This document shows, in pieces, positions 27,506 to 37,337 of a stretch of 64,000 nt of DNA (position 1 is its first letter; every line of letters begins with the position of its first letter). Under the pieces are notes generated by a model. That model saw only the letters and a list, made by a program, of their open reading frames with translations. It was not told the DNA's origin and did no database searches. Source of the DNA: Rhodoligotrophos appendicifer (GTDB taxonomy: Bacteria > Pseudomonadota > Alphaproteobacteria > Rhizobiales > Im1); contig NZ_VHKL01000016.1 of the NCBI RefSeq assembly GCF_007474605.1, positions 1 through 64,000 on the forward strand. Direction: 5' to 3'. Position numbers and translations under genes: made by a program.

Positions 27506-30500
27506 TCAATCGAAGAAGATGTTCAGGAAAAATGAGTAGTCGTCGTTCTTGAAGGGCTTGAAGCCCATTTTCTGAAGGTAGGCAGGGACTTCCTTGGTAT
27601 TGACGACTGTGTTTGCCTCGAGTCTCAGGGTTTTCACCCCCAGTTGCTTCGCCAAGGCGGTTGCCTGCTGTCGGAAGGTGAGGATGGCCCTGATCATGTT
27701 GCCGCCCTCGTCGTTTGACTTCAACTCCAGGACGCCGGCGGTGACCTTGCGTTTGCCGAGCTGGAAATAGCCGAGAACCTTCGCCGATCCCCTCTCGATC
27801 TGTCCCCAGACCTTCTCGCCCTTGGCGAATTTGGCAACGTCTTGTTCGAAGACGCCCAGGGTCTTCAGGGTCTTGCTAACGTCGTCCCACGGTCCTGGGA
27901 CGTCCACTCCAGGCGGAGCAACGATGCCGGCGACAAGGGCGCCGCCGATGACCAAGGGCGTGGAATTATAGGCCGAGGCTGCGAACGCAAAGGTTGCCGG
28001 GCTGCTTTCGGCAGCGATCGCTGCAGCGCCGCCAAAGAGGACCGTGACCGCCACGCCGGTGCCGATGGCAATGCCTCTGCCCACATTATAGGCAGCCTCC
28101 ATCCTCCGATAGGATTTGGACAGGCTGACAGAGAGGTCGTCGGTGACGCGCTTGTATTCCTTGCTCACGGCCTGATCAAATTTCGCCTCAGCTTCGGCCT
28201 GGGCTTCTTCGGGAAACTCGGTCCAGTACCACTCCTCGGGAGGGCCGGTGAGCCAGCTGTAGTCGCTTTTGTTGTCGCGGTTCTGGAACCGGATCTGGCG
28301 TTCGAACTCCTCTCGGCTGACGACGTCTATGAGCCCCCGCCGTCGGGCGGACTCCAGCTCGTCCACGACGGGCGCCTTGTCGACGATCTCTATGATTTCG
28401 CCGGGAATAAGATAATTGCCCTCCGCATCCTGGGGTGTGTTGGCCGGCAAATTGACGGGCTCGGGCTCAAGGCCGAGGGGATCGATAAAACGGATCGGAT
28501 TGCCGTGGGCATAGGCATAGGGGTTCAGTCCACCGGCAAGGCCGGCCGGGTCGCAACTGGCCCATCGCCCGAGCCAGGGCGCGTGGTAGCGCATTCCGCA
28601 GAGATAGAACCCGCTTTCCTCGTCACGCTCGCATCCTATGAAGCGATAGCGCTTGGGAGTCTCCGTCTGGCTGCGGACGGCCTGATAGGAGGTGGCGCCG
28701 TAGGGCGTATACTCCTCGTAACTGATGATCTCGCCGGCATCGCTCAGTTCCAGGCTGGCGGAGCCGAGATGATTTCCGAGCTGATAGCGGATGAGTTGTT
28801 GCGGAGACCCGTCATTGCCGAGGCTGCGGGTCTCGATCAACGCAATTCGGCGCTGGTCATCCATCACATGCAGCGTCTCGCGCTGCAAATTAATGGCAAG
28901 TCCGGCGGCGTCATAGTCCCGATAGACCTCAAATCCGCCGAGCGTGATGCGTTCGCTTCTGCGGGTCCCGTTCTGGCGCTCGGTGATCTTGCGAACTCGA
29001 TGACCGCTCGCGTCATAGACGTAATAGGTCGTCTCCGGTGCGCCGCTGGCCACAGCCTGACGTGCCGTGGCGGCGAGTTCGTCATTGTAGGTCCAGCGCA
29101 TCAGGGCAAGATGCGGCAGTGCGATGAGATTGCCGTGGTCATCATGGGCATAGGTCTCGGTGAGACCCCCGACGGTCGAGCTGCTCAGACGGTTGCCTGG
29201 CCGAATGGGCTCGATCAGACTCGGGTCCTCATAGGCATAGCTGCGCTGCCAGTTGCCATCTGTCGCCCGATGGGCCAGAGTCAGCAGGTTCCCCGCGGCA
29301 TCGTACTCATATCGTTCGACATAGCGGCGCATGGCCTGCCCGTCGCCGGGCTGAGGCAGTCGCGACCGCGATTGATCGTTCCAGTTTGACCAGGATTGCG
29401 AGGTCTGACCGATATGCTCGCGCCCCTCGGCTCGTATGAGTCGATAGAGAGCGTCATAGGTGTAGTCGGTACTCGCGTCGACACTCTGGTTCGCGAAGTA
29501 GAGAGTCGGCTGTGCGCTGTCGTCGATCGCGGAGATGTTGCCTGCGGGATCGTAGCTATAGGCAAGGTCCTGGAGGACCGCTTGATCTGACGCGCGCGTG
29601 GTGACCAGCCGGCGCAGCAGAACTGTCAGCCGGTCATACTCATATCGCGTCGTGACGCCATTTGCGTAATCGACGCGCTGGCGCTGGCCCTTGGCATCAT
29701 GGTCAATATTGGTGACCAGCGCGGTGGGTGCGGGAGCCCCCCGAATATTGACGGTGACGGCCTGCAGCAGATTAGCCTCGCTGTAGATGGGCCGGTAGAC
29801 GCTTCCATCGGGGGCTGCGACCGACACGGGTCGATTGAGGGCATCGTAGACATTGCTGCTTGTGAAGGTCTCCGGCTCGAGTTCGGGGCTTGTCGACCAG
29901 TCGATGACGGCTTTGTATTCGCGCACGAGGCGACGCTGCGCCGACAGAAGATTGTCCTTGAAATCATAGTCTTCGCTGATAACCAGTCCGGCCTGGTCGA
30001 AGAACTGGAACGGCTTTCCGCGAAGGTTGCGGGTCTCCGGGTCGGGTTCGCCTTCGCCATACACCGTTTGGCCGATGAGCTGTTCGGACGAGGCGTTCCG
30101 GGACAGGAACGTCTGGAGATGGCGCTGGAGAGTGTCGTAGGTCACACGGAAACGGTGATCGCGACTGTCCCAAGCATAGATCGGCTTGCCGGCAACATCC
30201 GACAGAGACCATCGCGCTCCGGCATCCATGCTCTGATGGTGGAGCTGGCGGCCGAGCATGTCATAGTCGCAGCGAAGAATGGTGCGACCCAGGGTATCGA
30301 TGACCGCGCGCTGATTGCCCTCGATGTCGAAGACGATCCGGGTTGAATGCAGCGCCTCAGTCGGCGGATCGGTCTCGGTCAACGTGAAGCGGTTGTGAGC
30401 GATCGTCAGGAAGGTCCGGTCCAGTGAGTCGCTGAAGGAAACCGCGGGCGTGGCGGCATGGTTCGCCGTCTTCACCGCAGCGGCTCTCTCATGGGGGCCC

Positions 30501-33500
30501 ATGGCTCCCGATCGGCGCTGCTCGAACCATGTCGGAAGGTCGTCCGCCTCCGGCAGGTGCCGAATGAAATCGCGCAGCTCAGGATCCGTGGTCGGATCGG
30601 TCAGAACCGTGTCGTTGACGTCCCAGATCTCCTGCCGCCACGCTCCGAGGATTGCCTTGTCCCAGCTATGGTCGGGGCGCAGGGTGCCGACGACACGTCC
30701 CACAGGATCGTAGAAGGGAATCGTGCTGACACCCACGCGCGTATCAGCCTCGAAGCCGTGTCGATCGGAAAAGAACGGCTCGAACTGCCGGACTGGGAAG
30801 CCCTTGTTATTGAACACGGTCCAGCCGGTACCGACCCAGCGGGGTGCGATGCTCTCGTCTGTGAGCTGAGGGTCGCCGTCGATGACGACAATCGAGCCGG
30901 TGAGAGGATCACGCCGCGGCACAGGACCGGGCTCGGCCTGGATTTTCCTCTGGATCTCGCGTCCCAAGCCATCGGAATAGGTGAAGCCGTGCTGAACTTG
31001 GGTCAGTGCTCCAGGAGCAAGGTCGGCGTCATGGGTCTCACGCACAAGGCTGTAGAGGACGCAGGGCGACGGTCGGGCCTCGTGCTTGGTCCGGGCATAA
31101 GCAAACAAGTCGTAGACAGTTCGCGTCGTCGCCCGCTGGAGAATGGCATGGGGGTCCGCCAACGGGTTTGTCAGGTGATCCAGGATGATGTCGTCGGGGA
31201 GATCCGCTATGAAGCCATCGATCAGGTCTCCCCGTCGCGAAACCTCGTCGCGCTTGCCCATGACCGCAGTGCCGACCACCATACCCAGTGCGTCGAAGCT
31301 TGCTGCGGAGCGGTTTCCATTGGCGTCGGTGATCAGGCGCGCCTGCAGGAAGCGGTAGTCATTGCCCTGCACGACCACAGCGCCTGCAGTGTCGCGCTCG
31401 CCGACAGTGACGATGCTGCCCAAAGGATCCCGCACGTGCTGGATCAGCAGGTCATAACTGTCAAAAGTGATGGTCGTGACCGCACCGAACGGGTCCTTGT
31501 ACCGGTTGACGAGGAAGAAATGCTCCTCGGCGTGAGACAGCTCGGCGGCAGCGTCGTCGGCGTCATTCGGAGACAGGAAGGCGCGGCCGGAGGGAATCCA
31601 CCAAAGATCGTCGCCCTGGCTGTGGACATAGCGGCCTTCGGACAGGAGCATGCTCTCGGTGACGCGGGGTCCGTAAACCTGGGCGACCAGCTCCGGCGTC
31701 AAGGCCAGGCGATAGGCCTCGAAGGGCAGCGCCATAGGCTCGATCGTGCCGAGGGGGAGGGGGCCGGCGAGATCATCTCGGCGATAGAGGGTCCTGACAT
31801 GCTCGATCAGGCGGCTCTGCACCAGTCCGGGAGTCGGTGACTGGTGATAGGGGAGCGTGGCAGCGGTGACGGCGGCGGCCAGGATTTCGTCAGCTGTGAA
31901 GCGGTGTCCTTGCCCTGGAGCGCCGAGCCCCGTCAGTGAAAAGCTACGCTGTTCGGCCGGAACGGGCTTTCGATAGGCATCGGGGTCCTCGATGGCGTTG
32001 GTGACATCGGTCTCGTTAAGAACGATGTGGACTTCGCCCTGAGCCTCCTGGTCTGCTGGGTCCAGCGCCGGGTCAGGTTGGCGGCGCCCATAGGCGACGG
32101 ATGCCGTTTTGAGGCTATTGCCATAGGCGTCGACCTCAAGTGTTAGAGCCTGCGCGATCCGCGGATCTGCAGGGTCGCGCTCGTAATAATAGACGATCGA
32201 TTCCCGGGGATGGGCAAAGAAGACTGCATGCTTATTGGACCCTCTCTGTTGCAGGAGCCGGAGGGCGAAATTCTGTTCGATCACGGAATAGGGGTGGGGT
32301 GCCTTGTCGGTGCCATCGAGCGCGTAGACCTCGCGGCGCAGAAGGCCCCCCTTCAACGCTCGGCAGGCCTCACGTTCCTCGTCAGCGGTCAAACCCGCAG
32401 GGAGGACGGTGTCTTCGAGGAGCAGCAGGCGGGCTTGTGCGTCGGTGAGCCCGGGTTCGCGATAATATTCCCCGACATCCATGGGGTCGAGAAGACCAGC
32501 GAAGGCGCTGGAGACGCGATCGCGGCCGAGATAGAGGCCGGTGTGATACCAGCTGCGCGTCAGAACGGGGGGGACATGGGAGGCCGCGTCGGCATTGGCG
32601 GCGGGTGGCAGAGTGCCGTCGGGATCGAGGCCGCCGAACTCCTCCGTATCCCACTGCTCGATCATTCCGAAGCCGCAGAACTCGCGCTCCTTTCCATCGA
32701 AATGGCCGTGATGATAAGCAAAACGGGTGGTGAAGCGGGTGCGGCTGATCTGGTCGTAGACCTCAGTGCGCTCAACCACATGCACGGGAAACGGCAGGTG
32801 GGTCAGCCAGGGCCGACCGGCCTGCTTGTCCGCAAGGTAGAACCGCGCAGAAGATGCGTAGTGGATCACCGTCCTGGCGCCGAGATTGTTCTCGAAGCTG
32901 GTCAGGAGGTGGGGCTTCGAGCCGCCCATCAGATCGACGTAGCTCAACACAGACTGGACATGGTTCGGCAGCGGGCGGGACCACACCAGACACGCAGTGC
33001 CATTGGCCAGGAGGTCGACGACGCTCACATTGGCCACGTCATCGATAGGAGGCAAACCGCCCACGATGACGGGTGGCGTCCAGCCATTGCCTGCGCGGTT
33101 GAAATAGAGACGAACTCCGTCTTCGGCGAGATAGAGGATATCGGTGACGCCGGAGCCGTCGATGTCAGCAAGGCGAATGCGCCCGGGATTAAAATGTTCG
33201 GGCGCATCGAAGGTCGGCGCGCCGGCCATGGTGACTTTGGCGCCGAATCGCCCGTAGCCGAGGTTGGGCCAGTACGTCACTTCGCCATTGCGCAGACGGA
33301 CCAGATCGGCGAGGCCGTCGCCCGACATGTCAGCCAGAAAAAGCGTCTCGGTCCTGTCGTGAAAGACCAACCGCGGTCCGGCGGAGTCATCGGAGGCAAA
33401 CGGGGTCGACTGGCGGGGCCCGAAGCCCTCCTCGCCCAGCGAGGCGTGCCAGGAAATCGCCTCGTCCCCCGTGATCAGGATATCGGCATGGCCATCACCC

Positions 33501-35101
33501 GTGAGGTCGACCAGGCGCAGATTGGGGTCACTCCAGTCGACATTCGGCTGGCTTGCAAACGGTGTGAAGGCAGACCAGCCAGCCTCGTCTTCGCGCTCGA
33601 AGAAACCGGCCTGGGGCCATTCGAGCTGTACCGCGTCCAGCGTCCCATCCCCGGCGAGATCAAGAAATCGGAGGCCAGACCGGCCTGAAGGCGCCTGAGC
33701 CACGGGTTGCTGGTCGCCCAGCTTTCCCGCGCCGAAATTCGGCTTGTACCACCAGGTCTCGCCCTGCCGGCTGAGAACGCCGGGCATGCCTTCGCTGTTC
33801 AAATCCACCCAGCTGGAGTGGATGCCATCGACGCCCCAGGGCAGATCGGCAGCGCTTGAAGCATCCAGGCTTTGCGTCTCGTTGCTGATGGTGGGGCGGG
33901 AATACCTGAACTCGAGGGGAGGCGTCGGCTTGGAGAACCCGCTTTCCGCATGGCCTGCCATGACTGCGCGGCGAAGGAATGACCCGAGGCGAGTGCTCCC
34001 CGGGTGCCCGAGTTCTTCACGGGGTGCGGCCATCTCCGGATCGGGGAGGTCTTGGTAGTCGAGAGCGAGGGATCGCACGAGCTGAGCGTCTGCTCCCAGC
34101 TCCGCAAATCGGTGGAACATCAGGAAACGCTGGCAGCGCCGGTAGGTCCTGATCTCGAAGCCTGGGCGATAAACGGAGAAGGGATCGGGGCGGACCGGCC
34201 ACGGCCGGTCGGGCTCCACCGTCGGGCTCACCGCATCGTGGTCGCCATAATCGAAGACCAGCTCGAAACACCAGCGCGTGAGTGAAAGATCCGCCTGTCG
34301 CCGCCGGGAGGTCGCGTTGCCGTAGAGAATCCGCTTCAAGTACCGATTGGCGGTGCGGTCAGCATCCCTTCGGTTTGCCTCGCAGGGGCTGTCAAAGTCG
34401 ACGTTGCGAATATCCTCGGGCAGATACTGGTAGACAGCCGCGTTTCCCTTGGCATCGAAAGTCTCGCAGGCAAGCCAGCTGAAAATTCGTGTCGGATCAT
34501 CGGGGTCTGAGATTCTGCTCGCCGACGATGCACCGTAGAGCGTCGTCACATTGTCTGAAGAGATGGAACGCCAATGCGACTCCCGCGAGTCGGCGATCCG
34601 GCACCAATATTCGATGCGCGCAAACAACCCTTCGGTACGGGGTCGGAAGCGTGTGATGCGGTAGCCGTCCCTCTGCTCTTCGAAGTAAGCGCCATCGGAG
34701 CCAAGGACCGGGACCAGGTCTTCGGCCCCGGACAGGATGAAAACATCGCCGTCAAGCCCATCACCATAGGTCGGCAGACCGCGATCGGTCCGTCGAGTGA
34801 TCCTGGGCAGGTTGAGGCTCCAGCCAAAGCCGTAGGGGCCGTTGCCGGCCCCGGAGTCATAGGTCAGTGCGATTTGAGGGGTGAAGCTTGAGCGTCCAGG
34901 ACTGAGGGGAAGAGGCAGGGCAAGCGAGCCGGTGCCCGTTACGGGGTTTGCTGCGAATTTTTCCCCGATCCCCCTAAACGCGCCGCCGCCCTTGGGCAGC
35001 GATACGGTTGGAGATGTAAACGCTTGGTCCCTCCGCCGTCCGACACCGTCCGCGTCTCGAGTGTTTGCGGGCAGCGGGGGATCTGAGTTGAGCTGGCCCA
35101 T
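27506..35101 (-). CDS. Fused Tc toxin B-C subunit: Rhs cocoon with C-terminal toxin cargo
   Basis: A 2531-residue protein. An SpvB domain opens it (GTGSLALPLPLSPGRSSFTP, SGAGNGPYGFGWSLNL), followed by FG-GAP-like beta-propeller repeats at about 500-690 (DLTGDGHADILITGD, DMSGDGLADLVRLRNG), TcdB middle domains, YD/Rhs repeats, and the TcC Rhs core (EYTPYGATSYQ, FIGCERDEESGFYLCGMRYH). The core ends at DPLGL (L2211), where TcC family proteins cleave themselves. The last 320 residues are the variable cargo, with a hydrophobic hairpin-like stretch and a GNAT-like end. TcB and TcC are separate genes in Photorhabdus; fused forms are known elsewhere. Start ATG 35101 (MGQLNSDPPL) has AGAGGG upstream; an ATG at 35185 is possible. 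Confidence 0.92.
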   Translation of the reverse strand: MGQLNSDPPLPANTRDADGVGRRRDQAFTSPTVSLPKGGGAFRGIGEKFAANPVTGTGSLALPLPLSPGRSSFTPQIALTYDSGAGNGPYGFGWSLNLPRITRRTDRGLPTYGDGLDGDVFILSGAEDLVPVLGSDGAYFEEQRDGYRITRFRPRTEGLFARIEYWCRIADSRESHWRSISSDNVTTLYGASSASRISDPDDPTRIFSWLACETFDAKGNAAVYQYLPEDIRNVDFDSPCEANRRDADRTANRYLKRILYGNATSRRRQADLSLTRWCFELVFDYGDHDAVSPTVEPDRPWPVRPDPFSVYRPGFEIRTYRRCQRFLMFHRFAELGADAQLVRSLALDYQDLPDPEMAAPREELGHPGSTRLGSFLRRAVMAGHAESGFSKPTPPLEFRYSRPTISNETQSLDASSAADLPWGVDGIHSSWVDLNSEGMPGVLSRQGETWWYKPNFGAGKLGDQQPVAQAPSGRSGLRFLDLAGDGTLDAVQLEWPQAGFFEREDEAGWSAFTPFASQPNVDWSDPNLRLVDLTGDGHADILITGDEAISWHASLGEEGFGPRQSTPFASDDSAGPRLVFHDRTETLFLADMSGDGLADLVRLRNGEVTYWPNLGYGRFGAKVTMAGAPTFDAPEHFNPGRIRLADIDGSGVTDILYLAEDGVRLYFNRAGNGWTPPVIVGGLPPIDDVANVSVVDLLANGTACLVWSRPLPNHVQSVLSYVDLMGGSKPHLLTSFENNLGARTVIHYASSARFYLADKQAGRPWLTHLPFPVHVVERTEVYDQISRTRFTTRFAYHHGHFDGKEREFCGFGMIEQWDTEEFGGLDPDGTLPPAANADAASHVPPVLTRSWYHTGLYLGRDRVSSAFAGLLDPMDVGEYYREPGLTDAQARLLLLEDTVLPAGLTADEEREACRALKGGLLRREVYALDGTDKAPHPYSVIEQNFALRLLQQRGSNKHAVFFAHPRESIVYYYERDPADPRIAQALTLEVDAYGNSLKTASVAYGRRQPDPALDPADQEAQGEVHIVLNETDVTNAIEDPDAYRKPVPAEQRSFSLTGLGAPGQGHRFTADEILAAAVTAATLPYHQSPTPGLVQSRLIEHVRTLYRRDDLAGPLPLGTIEPMALPFEAYRLALTPELVAQVYGPRVTESMLLSEGRYVHSQGDDLWWIPSGRAFLSPNDADDAAAELSHAEEHFFLVNRYKDPFGAVTTITFDSYDLLIQHVRDPLGSIVTVGERDTAGAVVVQGNDYRFLQARLITDANGNRSAASFDALGMVVGTAVMGKRDEVSRRGDLIDGFIADLPDDIILDHLTNPLADPHAILQRATTRTVYDLFAYARTKHEARPSPCVLYSLVRETHDADLAPGALTQVQHGFTYSDGLGREIQRKIQAEPGPVPRRDPLTGSIVVIDGDPQLTDESIAPRWVGTGWTVFNNKGFPVRQFEPFFSDRHGFEADTRVGVSTIPFYDPVGRVVGTLRPDHSWDKAILGAWRQEIWDVNDTVLTDPTTDPELRDFIRHLPEADDLPTWFEQRRSGAMGPHERAAAVKTANHAATPAVSFSDSLDRTFLTIAHNRFTLTETDPPTEALHSTRIVFDIEGNQRAVIDTLGRTILRCDYDMLGRQLHHQSMDAGARWSLSDVAGKPIYAWDSRDHRFRVTYDTLQRHLQTFLSRNASSEQLIGQTVYGEGEPDPETRNLRGKPFQFFDQAGLVISEDYDFKDNLLSAQRRLVREYKAVIDWSTSPELEPETFTSSNVYDALNRPVSVAAPDGSVYRPIYSEANLLQAVTVNIRGAPAPTALVTNIDHDAKGQRQRVDYANGVTTRYEYDRLTVLLRRLVTTRASDQAVLQDLAYSYDPAGNISAIDDSAQPTLYFANQSVDASTDYTYDALYRLIRAEGREHIGQTSQSWSNWNDQSRSRLPQPGDGQAMRRYVERYEYDAAGNLLTLAHRATDGNWQRSYAYEDPSLIEPIRPGNRLSSSTVGGLTETYAHDDHGNLIALPHLALMRWTYNDELAATARQAVASGAPETTYYVYDASGHRVRKITERQNGTRRSERITLGGFEVYRDYDAAGLAINLQRETLHVMDDQRRIALIETRSLGNDGSPQQLIRYQLGNHLGSASLELSDAGEIISYEEYTPYGATSYQAVRSQTETPKRYRFIGCERDEESGFYLCGMRYHAPWLGRWASCDPAGLAGGLNPYAYAHGNPIRFIDPLGLEPEPVNLPANTPQDAEGNYLIPGEIIEIVDKAPVVDELESARRRGLIDVVSREEFERQIRFQNRDNKSDYSWLTGPPEEWYWTEFPEEAQAEAEAKFDQAVSKEYKRVTDDLSVSLSKSYRRMEAAYNVGRGIAIGTGVAVTVLFGGAAAIAAESSPATFAFAASAYNSTPLVIGGALVAGIVAPPGVDVPGPWDDVSKTLKTLGVFEQDVAKFAKGEKVWGQIERGSAKVLGYFQLGKRKVTAGVLELKSNDEGGNMIRAILTFRQQATALAKQLGVKTLRLEANTVVNTKEVPAYLQKMGFKPFKNDDYSFFLNIFFD

Positions 35102-35724
35102 AACACCAGGACCCTCTAGAACAAGCTGCAGCTTAACATGAGAACAAAACCGTTGATATGCCAATGCACGATCGTGGATCAGCAAGGCATTCCAAATCTC
35201 AGCGACGCCCAGTAATAGAGAAACCTGTGATCCAGTGGTGTGGCATTTGCCACTGACTAATGCCTAGGTAGTCGAAATAAAACGACCCCAAGGAAATCTG
35301 AGGGTCTAAAGTAAAAATTGTCTCTTACGATGAAAGTACTGGCTGCTGCAGGTGCCGGCAGACGGTTCCGCAATTCGTTCTCAAGCAAAGTGGCTGTGCG
35401 ACTAGATACAGGGACGCGTCGGCGGTTCAGGAGACTGCTCCTCTTGCATGGTTTCCGTAAGTGCTAACCATCGTGCACCGGAATGCTCCGTTTGGTGCCG
35501 CGCCGACGCTGGAACACTTGGGTCCTTCATGTTCATGTAGGGCAGGCGCCCAGTTCCGCCAAAACCCGACGCGTTCGCTGCGTATCGGCGGGTCTTCTCC
35601 GCCGAGCCCATGTCTCAACCCCCATACCAACAGGACACACGAGCCGCAGTATGTGGCGACTTCGCGTTTTTGAACATCCAATTGGCAGCGGCTTCTGATT
35701 GCGTCCTGGACGGAAGGGTTTGTT
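35102..35724. other. Gene-free region upstream of the Tc toxin genes
   Basis: About 620 bases with only short open frames lacking family resemblance. It is the only place for a promoter of the 16.6-kb Tc transcription unit. It contains an inverted repeat listed separately and an A+T-rich patch at about 35280-35335; I could not settle on a -35/-10 pair. Confidence 0.4.
35233..35255. promoter_or_regulatory. Inverted repeat about 130 bp before the TcBC start
   Basis: GTGGCA-TT-TGCCAC (35240-35253) is a perfect dyad, and a second overlapping pairing, CAGTGG with CCACTG, flanks it (35233-35238 and 35250-35255). Placed between the likely promoter and the toxin start, it is a candidate operator. 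No regulator gene lies adjacent, so the factor is unknown. Confidence 0.35.
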
Positions 35725-36324
35725 TTAGCTGGTCACGTTTACGATGCGCTGAGGTGGTGGATTCTTCTTGCCTTCGCTCGTAAATCCGCACAGGCCGCTC
35801 AGCACTTCCGGATCAGCCTTTGCCGCCTGCGCTTCTGCCATTGCTTCATCACAGCTCACCCAATCAGGCCGCCGGCCGAGCACATAGTCCACGCGTTTCC
35901 AGAACAGGCGCTGAAGCAAGATCCGATTGAGATTAATCTCGACGACAGAGGTCCCATAGGTGCCGACATTTGCCAAGTCACTCACGGTCAGAGAGGCTTG
36001 TACTGCTCCGCCGACCTGCTCCGTGTTGAACTCCCACTTCTCCCGGCCACTGGTCGCGGCAATGACTGCGTACACAAAGTACTTGCGGGTGCCGGTAAAG
36101 CCGTTGGTGGTGTAGCCAAAGTCCCAATCATCTGCGTCATCCGACTGCAGGAGGACGGCTTGAGCTGCCCGGATCACCTGTTCCTTTGACACACCAGTGT
36201 ATGACCGAGTGGCCTCGGCGAGGAATTGATCGCGGCTGACAATTTTATCTTGGGTTGTAACACAACCCGTAAGCAGCAGAGCAGCGAATGCTCCCATCAA
36301 TAATTTACGCACCTGAGCCCCCAT
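35725..36324 (-). CDS. Hypothetical lipoprotein
   Basis: A 199-residue protein with a lipoprotein signal (RKLLMGAFAALLLTGC; the lipobox ends at C21). The mature part (for example YTGVSKEQVIRAAQAVLLQ, then DDWDFGYTTNGF and RKYFVYAVIAATSGREKWEF) resembles no family I can name. It has the look of small outer-membrane or periplasmic envelope lipoproteins, with a single C-terminal cysteine pair (SCDEAM and GLCGF) that could be a disulfide. It is on the same strand as the toxin genes but 620 bases upstream of them, so shared transcription is uncertain. Confidence 0.7.
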   Translation of the reverse strand: MGAQVRKLLMGAFAALLLTGCVTTQDKIVSRDQFLAEATRSYTGVSKEQVIRAAQAVLLQSDDADDWDFGYTTNGFTGTRKYFVYAVIAATSGREKWEFNTEQVGGAVQASLTVSDLANVGTYGTSVVEINLNRILLQRLFWKRVDYVLGRRPDWVSCDEAMAEAQAAKADPEVLSGLCGFTSEGKKNPPPQRIVNVTS

Positions 36325-36673
36325 GCCATTTCGTCACTGGTACTGGTGGTATGGATCCGAAGGCAATCAGACTCTTGGATTACAAGCAGAAAATGTGGAG
36401 CTGTGAGGACCCCCTGCAACACTTAATTGAGCAGGGCCTTTTGGCACGTTCCAGCATGACACTACCGAGACGCCGGGGCAGACAGCATTCTGCTTTTCCA
36501 TGAACCCAAAGAGAAATTAGCGCTCTTCACTTACGACTATTGCTGATGGTCGAACCGCTGCCGGACCAATCGGCGATTTTGGCTTAGGCAACGTAAATTG
36601 TTCGCTGAGTAGACGTGTTGGTCGCACCCACTTTTTCTTGGCGATGAGAAGCTGCAGAGAGAGATCTTCTGCC
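36325..36673. other. Gene-free stretch between lipoprotein and DUF805 genes
   Basis: About 350 bases with no credible coding sequence. A minus-strand open frame at 36517-36744 overlaps the DUF805 end in another frame and resembles nothing. No clear promoter or terminator was seen. Confidence 0.3.
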
Positions 36674-37237
36674 TTAAACTTCTCTGCTGACACTGGAAGC
36701 CGAACTCGGACGCGCGAGAAATGACACCAGAACCGCCAGGGCACCCAAATAAAAAATGTTATTGATAAAGAGCGAAATAAACACAGTGAGGTTGAAATCG
36801 TCTGGCGGTAAGAGATTTGGAACCAGGACGAAAGCAGCGGCTAAAAACGGCAAGGGTAAACAGCCCCAAAAACCTGACCTGCCACTGTCTCGAAGCCGTC
36901 GTGTCACGGCTGCCGCAAGCAGTCCAACCAAGGCCAAGACAGAGATCCCAAATGTCGAGAGAATAAGGTTCAGGTCTGGCATCAACTCCGGGTGATAGCC
37001 TTTGATGTTTATAGAGGTCCCCGCGGGTCCAGAGTGGATGGTTGCGAGCTCCGGGTTCTCTGCAGCGAAACGCTGGAATCGATCGAAGCTGCCGTCAAGG
37101 GCTGTCGACATAACGATTCCCGAAACAATAAAGGCAAGAATGGAGACAAAGATTGCATATGGCCAAAACTGAGCTCTGGTCTCACGGTCCCGAAAATGGG
37201 CCAGATTTGCCAGATTATATAGTATCGCGCCTAACAT
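36674..37237 (-). CDS. DUF805 family membrane protein
   Basis: A 187-residue protein that begins in the DUF805 manner (NLANLAHFRDRETRAQFWPYAIFV) and has the second hallmark TRRLRDSGRSGFWG before the third helix. Four hydrophobic segments can be seen (about 26-46, 92-112, 128-145, 152-172). The insert between helices 1 and 2 (about residues 48-88) is longer than in the short members. DUF805 proteins are inner-membrane proteins of unknown function, common as accessory envelope genes. No operon partner is obvious; the nearest minus-strand neighbour upstream is a tiny ORF. Confidence 0.85.
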   Translation of the reverse strand: MLGAILYNLANLAHFRDRETRAQFWPYAIFVSILAFIVSGIVMSTALDGSFDRFQRFAAENPELATIHSGPAGTSINIKGYHPELMPDLNLILSTFGISVLALVGLLAAAVTRRLRDSGRSGFWGCLPLPFLAAAFVLVPNLLPPDDFNLTVFISLFINNIFYLGALAVLVSFLARPSSASSVSREV

Positions 37238-37319
37238 TCTCTGCCCCAGAGTCGACTGACTCGTCTTGCGATACTGTATGAAGCACTATCTGAGATGGCG
37301 AAAGCAGTCCGAAACAGAC

Positions 37320-37337
37320 GCTGCCCTTCTGGGCAGC
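37320..37337. terminator. Small GC-rich hairpin
   Basis: GCTGCCC-TTCT-GGGCAGC is a perfect 7-bp stem with a tetraloop. It follows the small minus-strand ORF that stops at 37434 and precedes the DUF805 start, so it may end upstream transcription. There is no good U-tract on either strand, so it is a weak candidate. Confidence 0.35.

Noticed and set aside
27842-29389. Plus-strand open frame of 515 codons inside the TcBC gene
   Set aside because: Antisense shadow of a GC-rich gene; no family motifs, no ribosome site, while the minus frame has clear Tc/Rhs motifs throughout.
30458-33688. Two further long plus-strand frames (460 and 492 codons) within TcBC
   Set aside because: Same reason: high GC suppresses stops on the opposite strand; composition is shadow-like.
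35402-35681. Overlapping short frames on both strands upstream of the Tc genes
   Set aside because: None has a ribosome site or motif; several frames open at once is typical for non-coding GC-rich DNA.
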